A DNA stretch of 12,134 nt from Bacillota bacterium (lineage in GTDB: Bacteria > Bacillota > Dethiobacteria > Dethiobacterales > Dethiobacteraceae): assembly GCA_012841735.1 (NCBI GenBank), contig DUUE01000199.1, positions 1-12,134 on the forward strand, in the 5' to 3' direction. How positions within the stretch are numbered: position 1 is the first letter of the stretch; every line of letters begins with the position of its first letter. The position numbers and the translations under genes were made by a program. This document shows positions 1-6,700 of this stretch, in pieces. The notes below the pieces were generated by a model, which worked only from the letters and a program-made list of their open reading frames with translations, was not told the origin of the DNA and did no database searches.

Positions 1-1
1 G

Positions 2-454
2 GAGGAAATTCGTGAACACCTGCTGCAAGCCGTCCTTGCGGCCTATGAAGAGCGGGAGCGCAAATTTGGCGAAGAGAATATGCGCGAAGTGGAGCGGGCC
101 GCTATTCTGCGTGCCGTCGATACCAAATGGATGATTCATATTGACGCCATGGATATGCTGCGCCATGAGATCGGCCTGCGGGCATACGGGCAGCGCGACC
201 CGCTGGTGGAATATAAATATGAAGCAAAAAATATGTTTGATCAGATGATTCATGATATACGCGAGGATGCTGTACGCATGCTCTACAGGGTGCAGCTGGT
301 GGGTACTCTGCAGCGCCAGGCGGTGGCGATCACCAATGATACCTCCCCTGGCGATGCCGCACCCCGCCGGCCGGTCAGGTCGGAAAAAATCGGGCGTAAC
401 GATCCCTGCCCCTGCGGCAGCGGGAAAAAATACAAGAAATGCTGTGGAAAGTAG
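2..454 (+). CDS. secA: SecA preprotein translocase ATPase, C-terminal part (5' end outside window)
   Basis: SecA is the ATPase motor that pushes unfolded preproteins through SecYEG at the membrane. Only the last 150 residues are here, open at the left edge in the frame beginning at base 2. They hold the end of the helical scaffold/wing region, with the typical stretch around WMIHIDAMDMLRHEIGLRAY and QRDPLVEYKYEA, then a short variable linker. The tail is a SEC-C zinc-binding motif, RNDPCPCGSGKKYKKCCGK, with ligand pattern C-x-C-x8-C-C; the last ligand is Cys where many SecA proteins have His. The TAG stop lies inside the ribosome binding site of prfB, which starts 8 bases later, so the two genes are co-transcribed and probably translationally coupled. 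Family identity is very secure. Confidence 0.97.
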   Translation, partial: EEIREHLLQAVLAAYEERERKFGEENMREVERAAILRAVDTKWMIHIDAMDMLRHEIGLRAYGQRDPLVEYKYEAKNMFDQMIHDIREDAVRMLYRVQLVGTLQRQAVAITNDTSPGDAAPRRPVRSEKIGRNDPCPCGSGKKYKKCCGK

Positions 455-462
455 GTGGTTTG

Positions 463-1573
463 ATGTCTGCGGAAACAAAAGCACTTTATGCGGATCTGCG
501 TGAACGTCTGAAGGAAATGAGTGTCTCCCTTTGACTTGGCCGGCAAAACGGCACGCATCAAGGCATTGGAAGCACGGATAGGCGAGCAGGATTTCTGGTC
601 GGACGCGGAGCAGGCAAAACTCGTTATCAGGGAACTGCACAGCCTGCGGGAGGAAATAGAACCGCTGTCTGCCATGCAGGCCCGCCTGGATGAGGTGGAA
701 GTTATGCTTGCCCTGGCAGAAGAAGCGGAAGATGAGGAATTATGGCAGGAAGCGGCTCTTGCCGTGCAGGAACTGCAGCAGGAAATGGCAGCCCTTGAGT
801 TTGCCGTGCTGTTCCGTGGGCGGTACGACCAGCATAATGCCATCTTGTCCATCCATCCGGGAGCGGGGGGCACCGAGTCTCAGGACTGGGCGGCCATGCT
901 GCTGCGGATGTATACGCGGTGGGCGGAAAGGAGAAAGTACCAGGTAGAGATTATGGACCTGCTGCCCGGTGAGGAAGCAGGCATTAAAAGCGCCACCCTC
1001 TTAATCAAAGGGAAAAACGCTTACGGTTACCTGAAAGCAGAGCGCGGCGTCCACCGCCTGGTAAGGATTTCGCCTTTTGACGCCGCCGGAAGGCGCCATA
1101 CTTCTTTTGCCTCCCTTGATGTTTTGCCCGAAATCGAAGAGGGCGACCAGGAGATTGAAATCAAGCCGGATGATTTAAAGATAGACACCTTTCGCTCCAG
1201 CGGCGCGGGAGGGCAGCATGTTAACACCACCGATTCGGCCGTCCGCATTACGCACCTGCCGACGGGGATTGTTGTGACCTGCCAGAATGAAAGGTCGCAG
1301 CATGCCAACCGCGACCAAGCCATGAAAATACTGCGTGCCCGTCTCGCCGACCTGTACCAGCAGCAGCAGGAAGAGGAGCTGAACAGCCTGCGGGGTAAGC
1401 ACAAGGAGATTGCCTGGGGCAGCCAGATCCGGTCTTATGTTTTTCATCCCTACACACTGGTGAAAGACCACCGCACCGGTCTGGAAGTGGGTAATATCAG
1501 TGCCGTAATGGACGGGGACCTGGACGGGCTGATTGAGTCTTATCTGCGGCAGACCGCCGGGAAAAATGCATAG
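463..1573 (+). CDS. prfB: Peptide chain release factor 2, with +1 programmed frameshift
   Basis: RF2 recognises UGA and UAA in the ribosomal A site and triggers peptide release. The zero frame starts at ATG 463 (AGGTGG at 453-458) and runs 23 codons to an in-frame TGA at 532-534 in the context CTT TGA C, the classic RF2 autoregulatory slip site. A +1 shift that skips T532 continues from GAC 533 to the TAG at 1571-1573, giving a 369-aa product of normal length. Visible motifs are the stop-codon reading SPF (in RISPFDAAGRRHTSF), the catalytic GGQ in SGAGGQHVN, and the conserved WGSQIRSYVF near the C terminus. The N-terminal part is helical and rich in Glu. The usual AGGGGG stimulator three bases before CTT is missing (AGTGTC instead). 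A GTG at 521 in the shifted frame, with AAGGA five bases upstream, could start a 350-aa form. Confidence 0.96.
529..535 (+). promoter_or_regulatory. RF2 +1 frameshift site CTTTGAC
   Basis: CTT TGA C is the standard slip site: tRNA-Leu on CTT slips to TTT while the ribosome waits at UGA for RF2, so low RF2 favours frameshifting. The site joins the 23-codon leader frame to the main prfB frame exactly where RF2 homology needs it. The internal Shine-Dalgarno element expected at 520-525 is not recognisable. Confidence 0.9.
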
Positions 1574-1590
1574 TGTGCGGAGGTGCACCT

Positions 1591-2436
1591 GTGAACAGGT
1601 TCCTGAAATTGCTCTGTGAATATGTCGGCATACTGGCCGGTGTGGCCATTATGGCGGCCGCCTTTAACATGTTTTTGGTCCCCAATCAGATTGCGGCCGG
1701 AGGTATCAGCGGCCTGGGCGTAGTTTTTTACCATCTCCTGCGCATTCCTGTGGGAGTGACAATTTTTTTCCTTAACCTGCCCCTTTTCATTATTGCGGCC
1801 AGGTATTATGGTTTTCGCTTCATTGCCAGGGGGCTTTTTGGTACTGTGGCCCTGTCAGTTGCTGTGGAACTCTTGCTTTCCCTGCCCGTACTGACGCATG
1901 ATCTGCTTTTGGCTTCACTTTATGGCGGTATTTTAATGGGCATTGGCATTGCCGTTGTTTTTCGCTTTAACGGGTCCACGGGCGGCACTGTCCTCGCGGC
2001 ACAAATTCTGAATAAAGTCTTCGGTTTTTCCACGGGGCAGAGCCTGCTGGCTGCCGATTTCCTGGTAGTGGCCCTGGCTGGGATTGTTTTCAATCCGGAA
2101 CTGGCCATGTATGCGCTCATCTCCATTTTTGTCACCGGCAGGGTCATTGACCTGATCCAGGAGGGAGTGAGCAACAGCAAAGCCGTACTGATAATTACAG
2201 AAAAGACCGGCCCCATTGTGGAGCGTGTGCTGCGTGAAATGGAACGCGGGGCTACTGTTTTAAGCGGCAAGGGCGCGTTTACGGGCAGTCCGCGGGAGAT
2301 GGTGCTGACTGTGGTTTCCCAGTCGGAGGTGCCCCGCCTGAAACAAATTGTTCATGAGGAAGACGAAAAAGCTTTTGTTATTCTTGGCAACGCTCATGAA
2401 GTTCTGGGGGAAGGCTTTAGTCCGGCGACAAAATAA
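1591..2436 (+). CDS. YitT family membrane protein (DUF161 + DUF2179)
   Basis: A 281-aa integral membrane protein of the widespread Firmicute YitT family, whose molecular function is not established. The N-terminal two thirds contain about five to six hydrophobic segments with family-typical patterns: FNMFLVPNQIAAGGISGLG early on, and FRFNGSTGGTVLAAQILNK in the middle. The last 80 or so residues form the soluble DUF2179 domain (AVLIITEKTG onward, with GATVLSGKGAFTGS). The chosen start is GTG 1591, because GGAGGTG at 1579-1585 sits 5 bases upstream; an upstream in-frame GTG at 1573 would overlap the prfB stop and has no ribosome binding site. It follows prfB by 17 bases and ends at a hairpin terminator, so it is probably the last gene of the secA-prfB transcript. 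Confidence 0.92.
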   Translation: MNRFLKLLCEYVGILAGVAIMAAAFNMFLVPNQIAAGGISGLGVVFYHLLRIPVGVTIFFLNLPLFIIAARYYGFRFIARGLFGTVALSVAVELLLSLPVLTHDLLLASLYGGILMGIGIAVVFRFNGSTGGTVLAAQILNKVFGFSTGQSLLAADFLVVALAGIVFNPELAMYALISIFVTGRVIDLIQEGVSNSKAVLIITEKTGPIVERVLREMERGATVLSGKGAFTGSPREMVLTVVSQSEVPRLKQIVHEEDEKAFVILGNAHEVLGEGFSPATK

Positions 2437-2467
2437 AACCGCCCTGCTGTGCCGCAAGGCGGTTTTT
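2436..2467. terminator. Bidirectional hairpin terminator between convergent yitT-like and aldolase genes
   Basis: The arm AAACCGCC (2436-2443) pairs with GGCGGTTT (2458-2465) and is followed by further T residues. On the other strand the same hairpin is followed by a T-rich run (TTTTATTTT). It lies between two convergent stops 44 bases apart, so it probably serves both genes. Confidence 0.85.
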
Positions 2468-2479
2468 GATTCTCAGCCG

Positions 2480-3232
2480 CTAAAAATTCAGGTCAGGCAT
2501 TGCCTTCTTAGCTCTGGCTACCCAGTAGTTCCAGCAACGTCCCAGCGAGTTTTCACTGTACTGGGCTTTCGTTGTTTCCCTGCCCTCTTGCTCCGATAAA
2601 TATTTTGGCTCGCCTAAAGCCAGCGCCAGGTATTGTATTTTTGCATTGTCCCTCAGGAAGATGGCATTCATTACCATTTGCTGAACGTTTGCGCCAACGA
2701 CTGTGCAGCCATGCCCGCGCATGACAAGACCCAGGGCATTTCCCAGTGTCCTGGCAACTCTGTCCCCCTCTTTTTGGGTAACGATAAGCATTCCACAGCC
2801 AGGCTCATAATCATCATAAAAGGGCAGTGGTTCATAAAACATGCCGCAATACTGTGCTACAGAACGTATGGGGATATTTAAACATGAGAGGGCTATGATT
2901 TCCGTTGGGTGCCCGTGAAATACAGCCTGCACATCTGTTCTGTATTTATAGATGGATGCATGTATAATTCTTTCCCCATACGCGCGAAAATTAGTGTTTG
3001 TTACAATATTACCTTCCAGATCAATTTCTAAAATATCCTCTTTGTTTACAAACTCGGGTGCTATAGACCTGGCCTGAAAAAAAGTTTTGCTATTTTCAGG
3101 GTTTCTCACACTTACATGACCGAAACCATCAAGCACACCCTCATTGGCTAAAATACGGTTTGCCAATACACATTGTTCAATAGCTTCGCTTGCGTTTTTG
3201 GGCAAGCCTTCATACTGTTTAAAATTAAGCAT
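2480..3232 (-). CDS. Class II aldolase/adducin family protein, possible decarboxylase
   Basis: A 250-aa soluble enzyme of the fuculose-1-phosphate aldolase / RhaD / AraD fold. These Zn-dependent lyases cleave aldols or decarboxylate hydroxy-carboxylic substrates through an enediolate intermediate. Expected active-site residues are present: Glu87 (YGERIIHASIY), His106 and His108 (VFHGHP) and His174 (MRGHG). The N-terminal GFGHVSVRNP segment is also typical. The GHVSVR...RSIAPE...RGHG pattern resembles the subgroup that includes aromatic-ring-derived acid decarboxylases more than sugar-phosphate aldolases; this is an inference and the substrate is unknown. The start at 3232 has AAGGAGG about 10 bases upstream. 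A strong hairpin separates it from the operon upstream, so it may have its own promoter, though none was recognised in 3233-3365, or be fed by read-through. Confidence 0.88.
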   Translation of the reverse strand: MLNFKQYEGLPKNASEAIEQCVLANRILANEGVLDGFGHVSVRNPENSKTFFQARSIAPEFVNKEDILEIDLEGNIVTNTNFRAYGERIIHASIYKYRTDVQAVFHGHPTEIIALSCLNIPIRSVAQYCGMFYEPLPFYDDYEPGCGMLIVTQKEGDRVARTLGNALGLVMRGHGCTVVGANVQQMVMNAIFLRDNAKIQYLALALGEPKYLSEQEGRETTKAQYSENSLGRCWNYWVARAKKAMPDLNF

Positions 3233-3365
3233 GAACAGTAAACCTCCTTAAGTCCATCCACTTCTTCCGGTGAGGTGCTTTTTTTCACGATGTCCGTTCT
3301 CATTAACTAAGGCATCTTTGCAGGATATATGCGTAACGTACAGGGCGGTTTTCTGTGATAAGACC

Positions 3366-3412
3366 AGAAAAGGAGTATTGCTCACTCATTAAGTTGGCAA
3401 TGCTCCTTTTCT
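3366..3412. terminator. Long hairpin terminator after the 157-aa membrane protein gene
   Basis: A 16-bp stem (3366-3381 with 3397-3412, one G-T mismatch) with a 15-base loop begins 2 bases past the stop of the minus-strand gene at 3414. The arms carry AGAAAAGG/CCTTTTCT, giving T-rich flanks on either strand. It is the natural end of the long minus-strand operon, although the aldolase gene 134 bases further on is in the same orientation. Confidence 0.75.
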
Positions 3413-3413
3413 C

Positions 3414-3887
3414 TTACATTAGTCCTAAAACCTTTGTCAGCAGGTATTCCGCAGCTTTTATGTCATGTTGCTCATAAAGCTGCTTTGCCTTGAGATAATA
3501 ATAAGCTTGGGGCATTCCTTCCAGATAGAGGCGACGGCTGTCCAGCAGTTTGGTAAAATAATTCCATGCTTTATTATAGTGACCGAACATGAGCATTTTT
3601 GTCGCTTTTTTATAGTATCTTACATGCCGGGAACCGTAAAAATACCATGAGCCGGAAATGACAGTTAATGCAAGTAAGGCAAGATAAAGAGAACTATTCG
3701 TTTTTGCTAAAAATGTAGACAGGAAAAAACCAATCATGAGACTGATTTGCAGTGTTGCTCTTTTGTCTCGCAGGCATTGCGGTGCATTGGCATGAAAATG
3801 AAAGTAATGCTGATTGGCTTTGTTAATCCCGCCGGATAGCTCCTGGACCGGTATTTTCTTTATTGCTTGTTCTATCGTAATGCTCAT
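3414..3887 (-). CDS. Small membrane protein with C-terminal TPR-like region (unknown function)
   Basis: This 157-aa protein is not recognised as a named family. Two adjacent hydrophobic segments are visible, at about residues 45-62 (LQISLMIGFFLSTFLA) and 67-84 (LYLALLALTVISGSWYFY), separated by a short polar turn, so both ends probably face the same side. The C-terminal 65 residues are rich in Tyr, Lys and Ala and look like two tetratricopeptide-type helical hairpins (GHYNKAWNYFTKLLD, then AYYYLKAKQLYEQHDIKAAEYLL). The start ATG 3887 has GGAGG 5 bases upstream. It is the last gene of the operon, behind the YjiG-like gene and a long intergenic hairpin. An adaptor role for the membrane proteins upstream is conceivable but is only a guess from position. 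Confidence 0.75.
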   Translation of the reverse strand: MSITIEQAIKKIPVQELSGGINKANQHYFHFHANAPQCLRDKRATLQISLMIGFFLSTFLAKTNSSLYLALLALTVISGSWYFYGSRHVRYYKKATKMLMFGHYNKAWNYFTKLLDSRRLYLEGMPQAYYYLKAKQLYEQHDIKAAEYLLTKVLGLM

Positions 3888-3899
3888 ATGCCCCTCCAG

Positions 3900-3940
3900 G
3901 AAACGTTTCAGGGACTGGGGCGCAGTCCTTGAAACGTTTC
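3900..3940. repeat. Intercistronic 18-bp inverted repeat with two GAAACGTTTC palindromes
   Basis: GAAACGTTTCAGGGACTG (3900-3917) pairs with 3923-3940 across a 5-base loop with one G-T mismatch. Each arm contains the self-complementary 10-mer GAAACGTTTC, and the right copy extends to the 12-bp palindrome TGAAACGTTTCA. It lies just downstream of the YjiG-like stop and directly before the ribosome binding site of the 157-aa gene. It could be an RNA stability or attenuation hairpin. The palindromes also resemble LacI-family operators with a central CG, but an operator inside an operon is unusual. Confidence 0.8.
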
Positions 3941-3956
3941 AGCATGCTGGGATGAT

Positions 3957-4430
3957 TTAGAAAATTGACACCACAATTCTCATCAATAAACCTGTGATAA
4001 TTGAGGAGAGGAAGCCGATGACGTAAATAGGGAAAAAGTATTTCGTTGGCGTTTTCACTACCGTCAGAATCCTGCCTGTGTATTGGATCTGCCCGCCCAT
4101 CAGATACAGCATGGGAATCATGATGGCAACATGGGTTCCGGTAAATACACCCTCTCCGGCTAAAGCGACCATAGAGGCAACGCCACCGGGGATAGATAAC
4201 CACGCAGTTACAAAGCAGACACCTGCCTGCCCGGGCAGGCCGAAAAGGCCCATAACCGGATTTAAGACGTTTGCAATAATGTCCATAATCCCGGTTATAT
4301 TTAAAACACGAATTAAGATGAACGCCATAATAAAGTTTGGAGTCTGGCTGTATACAGCCATATCCACGCCTTTTTTACAGCCGTTTAGAAAGTCGGTTAA
4401 GATGTTCCCAGTCGGTGCGTATGAAGCCAT
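3957..4430 (-). CDS. YjiG-like nucleoside-recognition (GATE) domain membrane protein
   Basis: A 157-aa hydrophobic protein of the YjiG/SpmB-like group with the GATE (nucleoside recognition) domain, which is shared by nucleoside transporters and spore-maturation proteins SpmA/SpmB. About four to five membrane segments are seen, with family-typical patterns NPVMGLFGLPGQAGVCFVTAW and SIPGGVASMVALAGEGVFTG. The start chosen is ATG 4430, because AGGAGG in front lies 7 bases away; the ATG at 4436 is almost on top of it. It follows the YjiH-like gene by about 43 bases, and the pair is expected to act together in the membrane, as YjiG/YjiH and SpmA/SpmB are always paired. The transported or sensed molecule is unknown. 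Confidence 0.88.
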   Translation of the reverse strand: MASYAPTGNILTDFLNGCKKGVDMAVYSQTPNFIMAFILIRVLNITGIMDIIANVLNPVMGLFGLPGQAGVCFVTAWLSIPGGVASMVALAGEGVFTGTHVAIMIPMLYLMGGQIQYTGRILTVVKTPTKYFFPIYVIGFLSSIITGLLMRIVVSIF

Positions 4431-4473
4431 TTTCATTCCTCCTGTCCATATAGTAAGGGGGCCTTGTTACGGT

Positions 4474-5160
4474 CTAGACCGCGAGAGGCGCATCCGGTGT
4501 TTTACTTTCTGTCAGTTTAATGTAAAGGCGCATTATATTACCGCCGATAATTTTACCCACAACTCCCATAATCAAGACTACTGCCAAAGGAACACCCACG
4601 TCATTTAAAAATGGCAGGTATGTTCCGGATAGTGTTAATGCACTTCCAATAAAGCCTGAGGCAACAAAATTGAAACAGGAGAAAATACCAAGTTCTTTTG
4701 TTGTAATAAGCCTGTTGTTTACCAGGTCGAGGGTTAAAGCAGCGCCTGCATCGGTATTTGCCGTTAATCCTGAAATTAATGCTAATCCGCACCACCCGGG
4801 AATACCCAATAATGGCCGTAAAACCGGGTTGAGCAGCCTTTGCCCCGCTTTCAGGCCGTCCTGCCCTTCGATCACATTAATAAAGCCAAGGGCCGCAATC
4901 ACAGAGGGCCAAACAGTTAACACATACATAAAGCCATCTCTGGCGCCTGAACCGCCGCTGCCCTGAACGTTTTTGACACCTTCCCCAAGGGTTCCGAATT
5001 TACCAAGCAGAACGCCGTAATCAAAGAACTGGACCCAGGAATCAATGTTGGCCATAATGCCTGAAAAGAAAATAATCCCTAAGATCAAGGCAATATAACC
5101 GGATGGGCGTACTGTAGGTCTGCTTAGCTCGTCAATTAAAGCAGATTTGTTGTTTTCCAT
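4474..5160 (-). CDS. YjiH-like nucleoside-recognition (GATE) domain membrane protein
   Basis: A 228-aa partner of the next gene, in the YjiH/SpmA-like group. After a polar N terminus (ENNKSALIDELSRP) come several membrane helices, beginning with YIALILGIIFFSGIMANI. The core carries the GATE signature region GIPGWCGLALISGLTANTDAGAAL, followed by two more hydrophobic stretches and a short basic tail. The start ATG 5160 has AGGAGG about 9 bases upstream, immediately after the TAA of the 42-aa small gene, so the two are probably translationally coupled. Paired GATE proteins are thought to move or sense a small metabolite; the pairing with URO-D-fold enzymes here suggests the product or substrate of those enzymes. 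That link is an inference. Confidence 0.88.
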   Translation of the reverse strand: MENNKSALIDELSRPTVRPSGYIALILGIIFFSGIMANIDSWVQFFDYGVLLGKFGTLGEGVKNVQGSGGSGARDGFMYVLTVWPSVIAALGFINVIEGQDGLKAGQRLLNPVLRPLLGIPGWCGLALISGLTANTDAGAALTLDLVNNRLITTKELGIFSCFNFVASGFIGSALTLSGTYLPFLNDVGVPLAVVLIMGVVGKIIGGNIMRLYIKLTESKTPDAPLAV

Positions 5161-5175
5161 TAGGGTGCTCCTCCT

Positions 5176-5304
5176 TTAGACTCTAATTAACAGCATGACT
5201 TGGCTCTCTACCATTTTTTGCTTTTGCTCTTCCGTTGCATCCTCGGGTGCAGTTTCCGCCACATATTGTTTTACAAGATCCATCACGGAAAGTTGTTCAT
5301 TCAT
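5176..5304 (-). CDS. Small protein, 42 aa, unknown, between URO-D-like B and YjiH-like genes
   Basis: A short gene read by hand. It starts at ATG 5302-5304 with GGGGGAGG 9 bases upstream, placed directly after the TAG stop of the URO-D-like gene, and it ends with TAA at 5176-5178, inside the spacing that carries the next ribosome binding site. The protein begins MNEQLSVMDLVKQYV, is acidic and Gln-rich in the middle (APEDATEEQKQKMVES) and ends VMLLIRV. It has no Cys and no membrane helix, and looks like one or two amphipathic helices. Tight packing with a signal on both sides argues for a real gene. It matches no family known to me. Confidence 0.72.
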   Translation of the reverse strand: MNEQLSVMDLVKQYVAETAPEDATEEQKQKMVESQVMLLIRV

Positions 5305-5321
5305 TTACATAAACCTCCCCC

Positions 5322-6482
5322 CTAATATTTCCCATATTCATGGGCAAATTGATTCACGGCTTGATAGGTTTCCACATTTATGTCCTCTTTGCATAAAGGT
5401 GGCAGATTGGTTGTAAAGATAAATCCTCCGCCCGGAGCACATTCATCAAATATTTTTTTAGTATAATCAATGCACTCCTGCACCGAAGAATAGCGCAGCA
5501 TTGACAGAGGCATCCCTCCGGCAAAAGTGATGCGGTCCCCGAATCTCTTTTTCGCCTTAATGATGTCATCGCTTTCCAGAACGGCAATAAAAGCACCTTT
5601 GGGAACTTCTTCAAAAAGGTCGAAGTGCTGCTCCCACGTTCCTTCCAGAAATGCCATATACTTTGTTTCTGCTTCGTGGGCAGCCATAATGCAGCGTTTC
5701 ATGTAAGGCCAGTAGAAACGCCGGAACTGTTCTTTTGATAAGAAAGTAGGAATATGGCAGGTATTTAACAACCAGGGAAATGCAGGTTCTTTTTTGCTTG
5801 GAATGCTGCTTTCATAGTATGGCGTCAGTGCTTCAATAGCTTTTTCTACATTATCCGGGCATCTGCGCAAATCAACTAACGTCCCGGTAAATCCCCGGAT
5901 GAAATCAAAGAAATTATCCATCGGGTGTGGTGCAGAACGGCTTGAGACAATAGGAATCCCCATTTGCTCCAGGACGAACTGCCTGTTTTTTTGGCTGTTG
6001 GCTTTAAACTCTTTAATTGAGGCAAAGAGTTTTTTTAGCGCTTGATAATTCTCAGGGTAAGGCTTGCTTAATGCAGGTATTTTACGCAGGGCAGTTTTGT
6101 TGGCAATAAAACTGATAGGGTCCGCAATGAATTCAGGATATTCGTCCACATTCATGTGTGACGATTCGCGGTGTTGAATGGTTACTCCGTTATTGGAAAC
6201 GAAATATGTTTGGCTGCCCACTTCAAAATAAGATTTGAAAGGGTGGTTCAGGCCAAAAATTGACAGGCCGTCGAAATAGAATGCTTCATTTGCTTTGCGG
6301 TAACATTCACGTTCCAGGTCCGGATCTTCAAAAACATCCCATGCCGTCTTATCGTTAAAAGCAATGGCATATGCATTGATCTGTGACAAAATCGGCACGC
6401 GGTCCGGTTCCTGCAAATTGCTTGTAGTGATAAATCTGGCTGTTTTTTCTGCAAGCGATTGTTTTATTTTGTCAGGATCCAA
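5322..6482 (-). CDS. URO-D-fold methyltransferase-like protein B
   Basis: A 386-aa soluble protein of the uroporphyrinogen decarboxylase superfamily (COG0407/MtaA-CmuA-like), of normal length. It is not HemE: the Arg-rich HemE N-terminal substrate motif is absent. Recognisable elements are RVPIL near residue 28, DEYPEFIADP, FFDFIRGFTGTLVDLRRCP, FRRFYWPYMK, FLEGTWEQHFDLFEEVPKG and CAPGGGFIF. Where corrinoid methyltransferases carry His-x-Cys it has F-L-E, and where they carry the distal Cys (APGC) it has APGG, so the methyl-activating zinc site appears lost. It starts with TTG 6482, supported by GGGAGGG 7 bases upstream. It is a distant paralogue of the gene at 6701-7852. Substrate and reaction are unknown; a methyl transfer or a decarboxylation are both possible for this fold. 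Confidence 0.87.
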   Translation of the reverse strand: MDPDKIKQSLAEKTARFITTSNLQEPDRVPILSQINAYAIAFNDKTAWDVFEDPDLERECYRKANEAFYFDGLSIFGLNHPFKSYFEVGSQTYFVSNNGVTIQHRESSHMNVDEYPEFIADPISFIANKTALRKIPALSKPYPENYQALKKLFASIKEFKANSQKNRQFVLEQMGIPIVSSRSAPHPMDNFFDFIRGFTGTLVDLRRCPDNVEKAIEALTPYYESSIPSKKEPAFPWLLNTCHIPTFLSKEQFRRFYWPYMKRCIMAAHEAETKYMAFLEGTWEQHFDLFEEVPKGAFIAVLESDDIIKAKKRFGDRITFAGGMPLSMLRYSSVQECIDYTKKIFDECAPGGGFIFTTNLPPLCKEDINVETYQAVNQFAHEYGKY

Positions 6483-6527
6483 GACAAATCCCTCCCATAA
6501 AAAATTAATAACGACAGCTTCACGACG

Positions 6528-6683
6528 TCAGAAGAGAAAAGACATAATTAAATTGAACATTTTATCCTGATATTCTTCGAAGCGGCTTTTCATTGCAGTT
6601 TGATTTCTCTCGTCAATATCCGGATTCATAGCCAAGTATTTCTCCCACGTCAGATAGTATTTTGACTTTTCAATCCAATCCAC
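6528..6683 (-). CDS. Small protein, 51 aa, unknown, between the two URO-D-like genes
   Basis: A short gene read by hand. Its GTG start at 6681-6683 has AAAGGAGGG 7 bases upstream, and it begins 17 bases after the stop of URO-D-like A. TGA is at 6528-6530. The protein starts MDWIEKSKYYLTWEKYL, continues with MNPDIDERNQTAMKSRFEEY and ends with the hydrophobic FNLIMSFLF. It is charged, rich in aromatic residues and probably helical. The 42-aa protein downstream has a loosely similar core (Y-[LV]-A then P-[DE] then Glu and Met), which may or may not be homology. A good ribosome binding site and operon spacing support it; no family is recognised. Confidence 0.72.
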   Translation of the reverse strand: MDWIEKSKYYLTWEKYLAMNPDIDERNQTAMKSRFEEYQDKMFNLIMSFLF

Positions 6684-6700
6684 AATTCTGCCCTCCTTTC

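Noticed and set aside
283..873. 196-aa minus-strand open frame across the secA end and prfB
   Set aside because: Antisense to two certain genes; its composition (Ser, Ala, Arg and Cys rich) is that of a shadow frame, and it has no ribosome binding site.
4471..4480. 10-bp palindrome GGTCTAGACC at the YjiH-like stop codon
   Set aside because: Short, overlaps coding sequence and stop, and has no second copy; most likely chance.
4078..4608. 176-aa plus-strand open frame
   Set aside because: Lies antisense to the two GATE-domain genes, which have clear family patterns and good ribosome binding sites.
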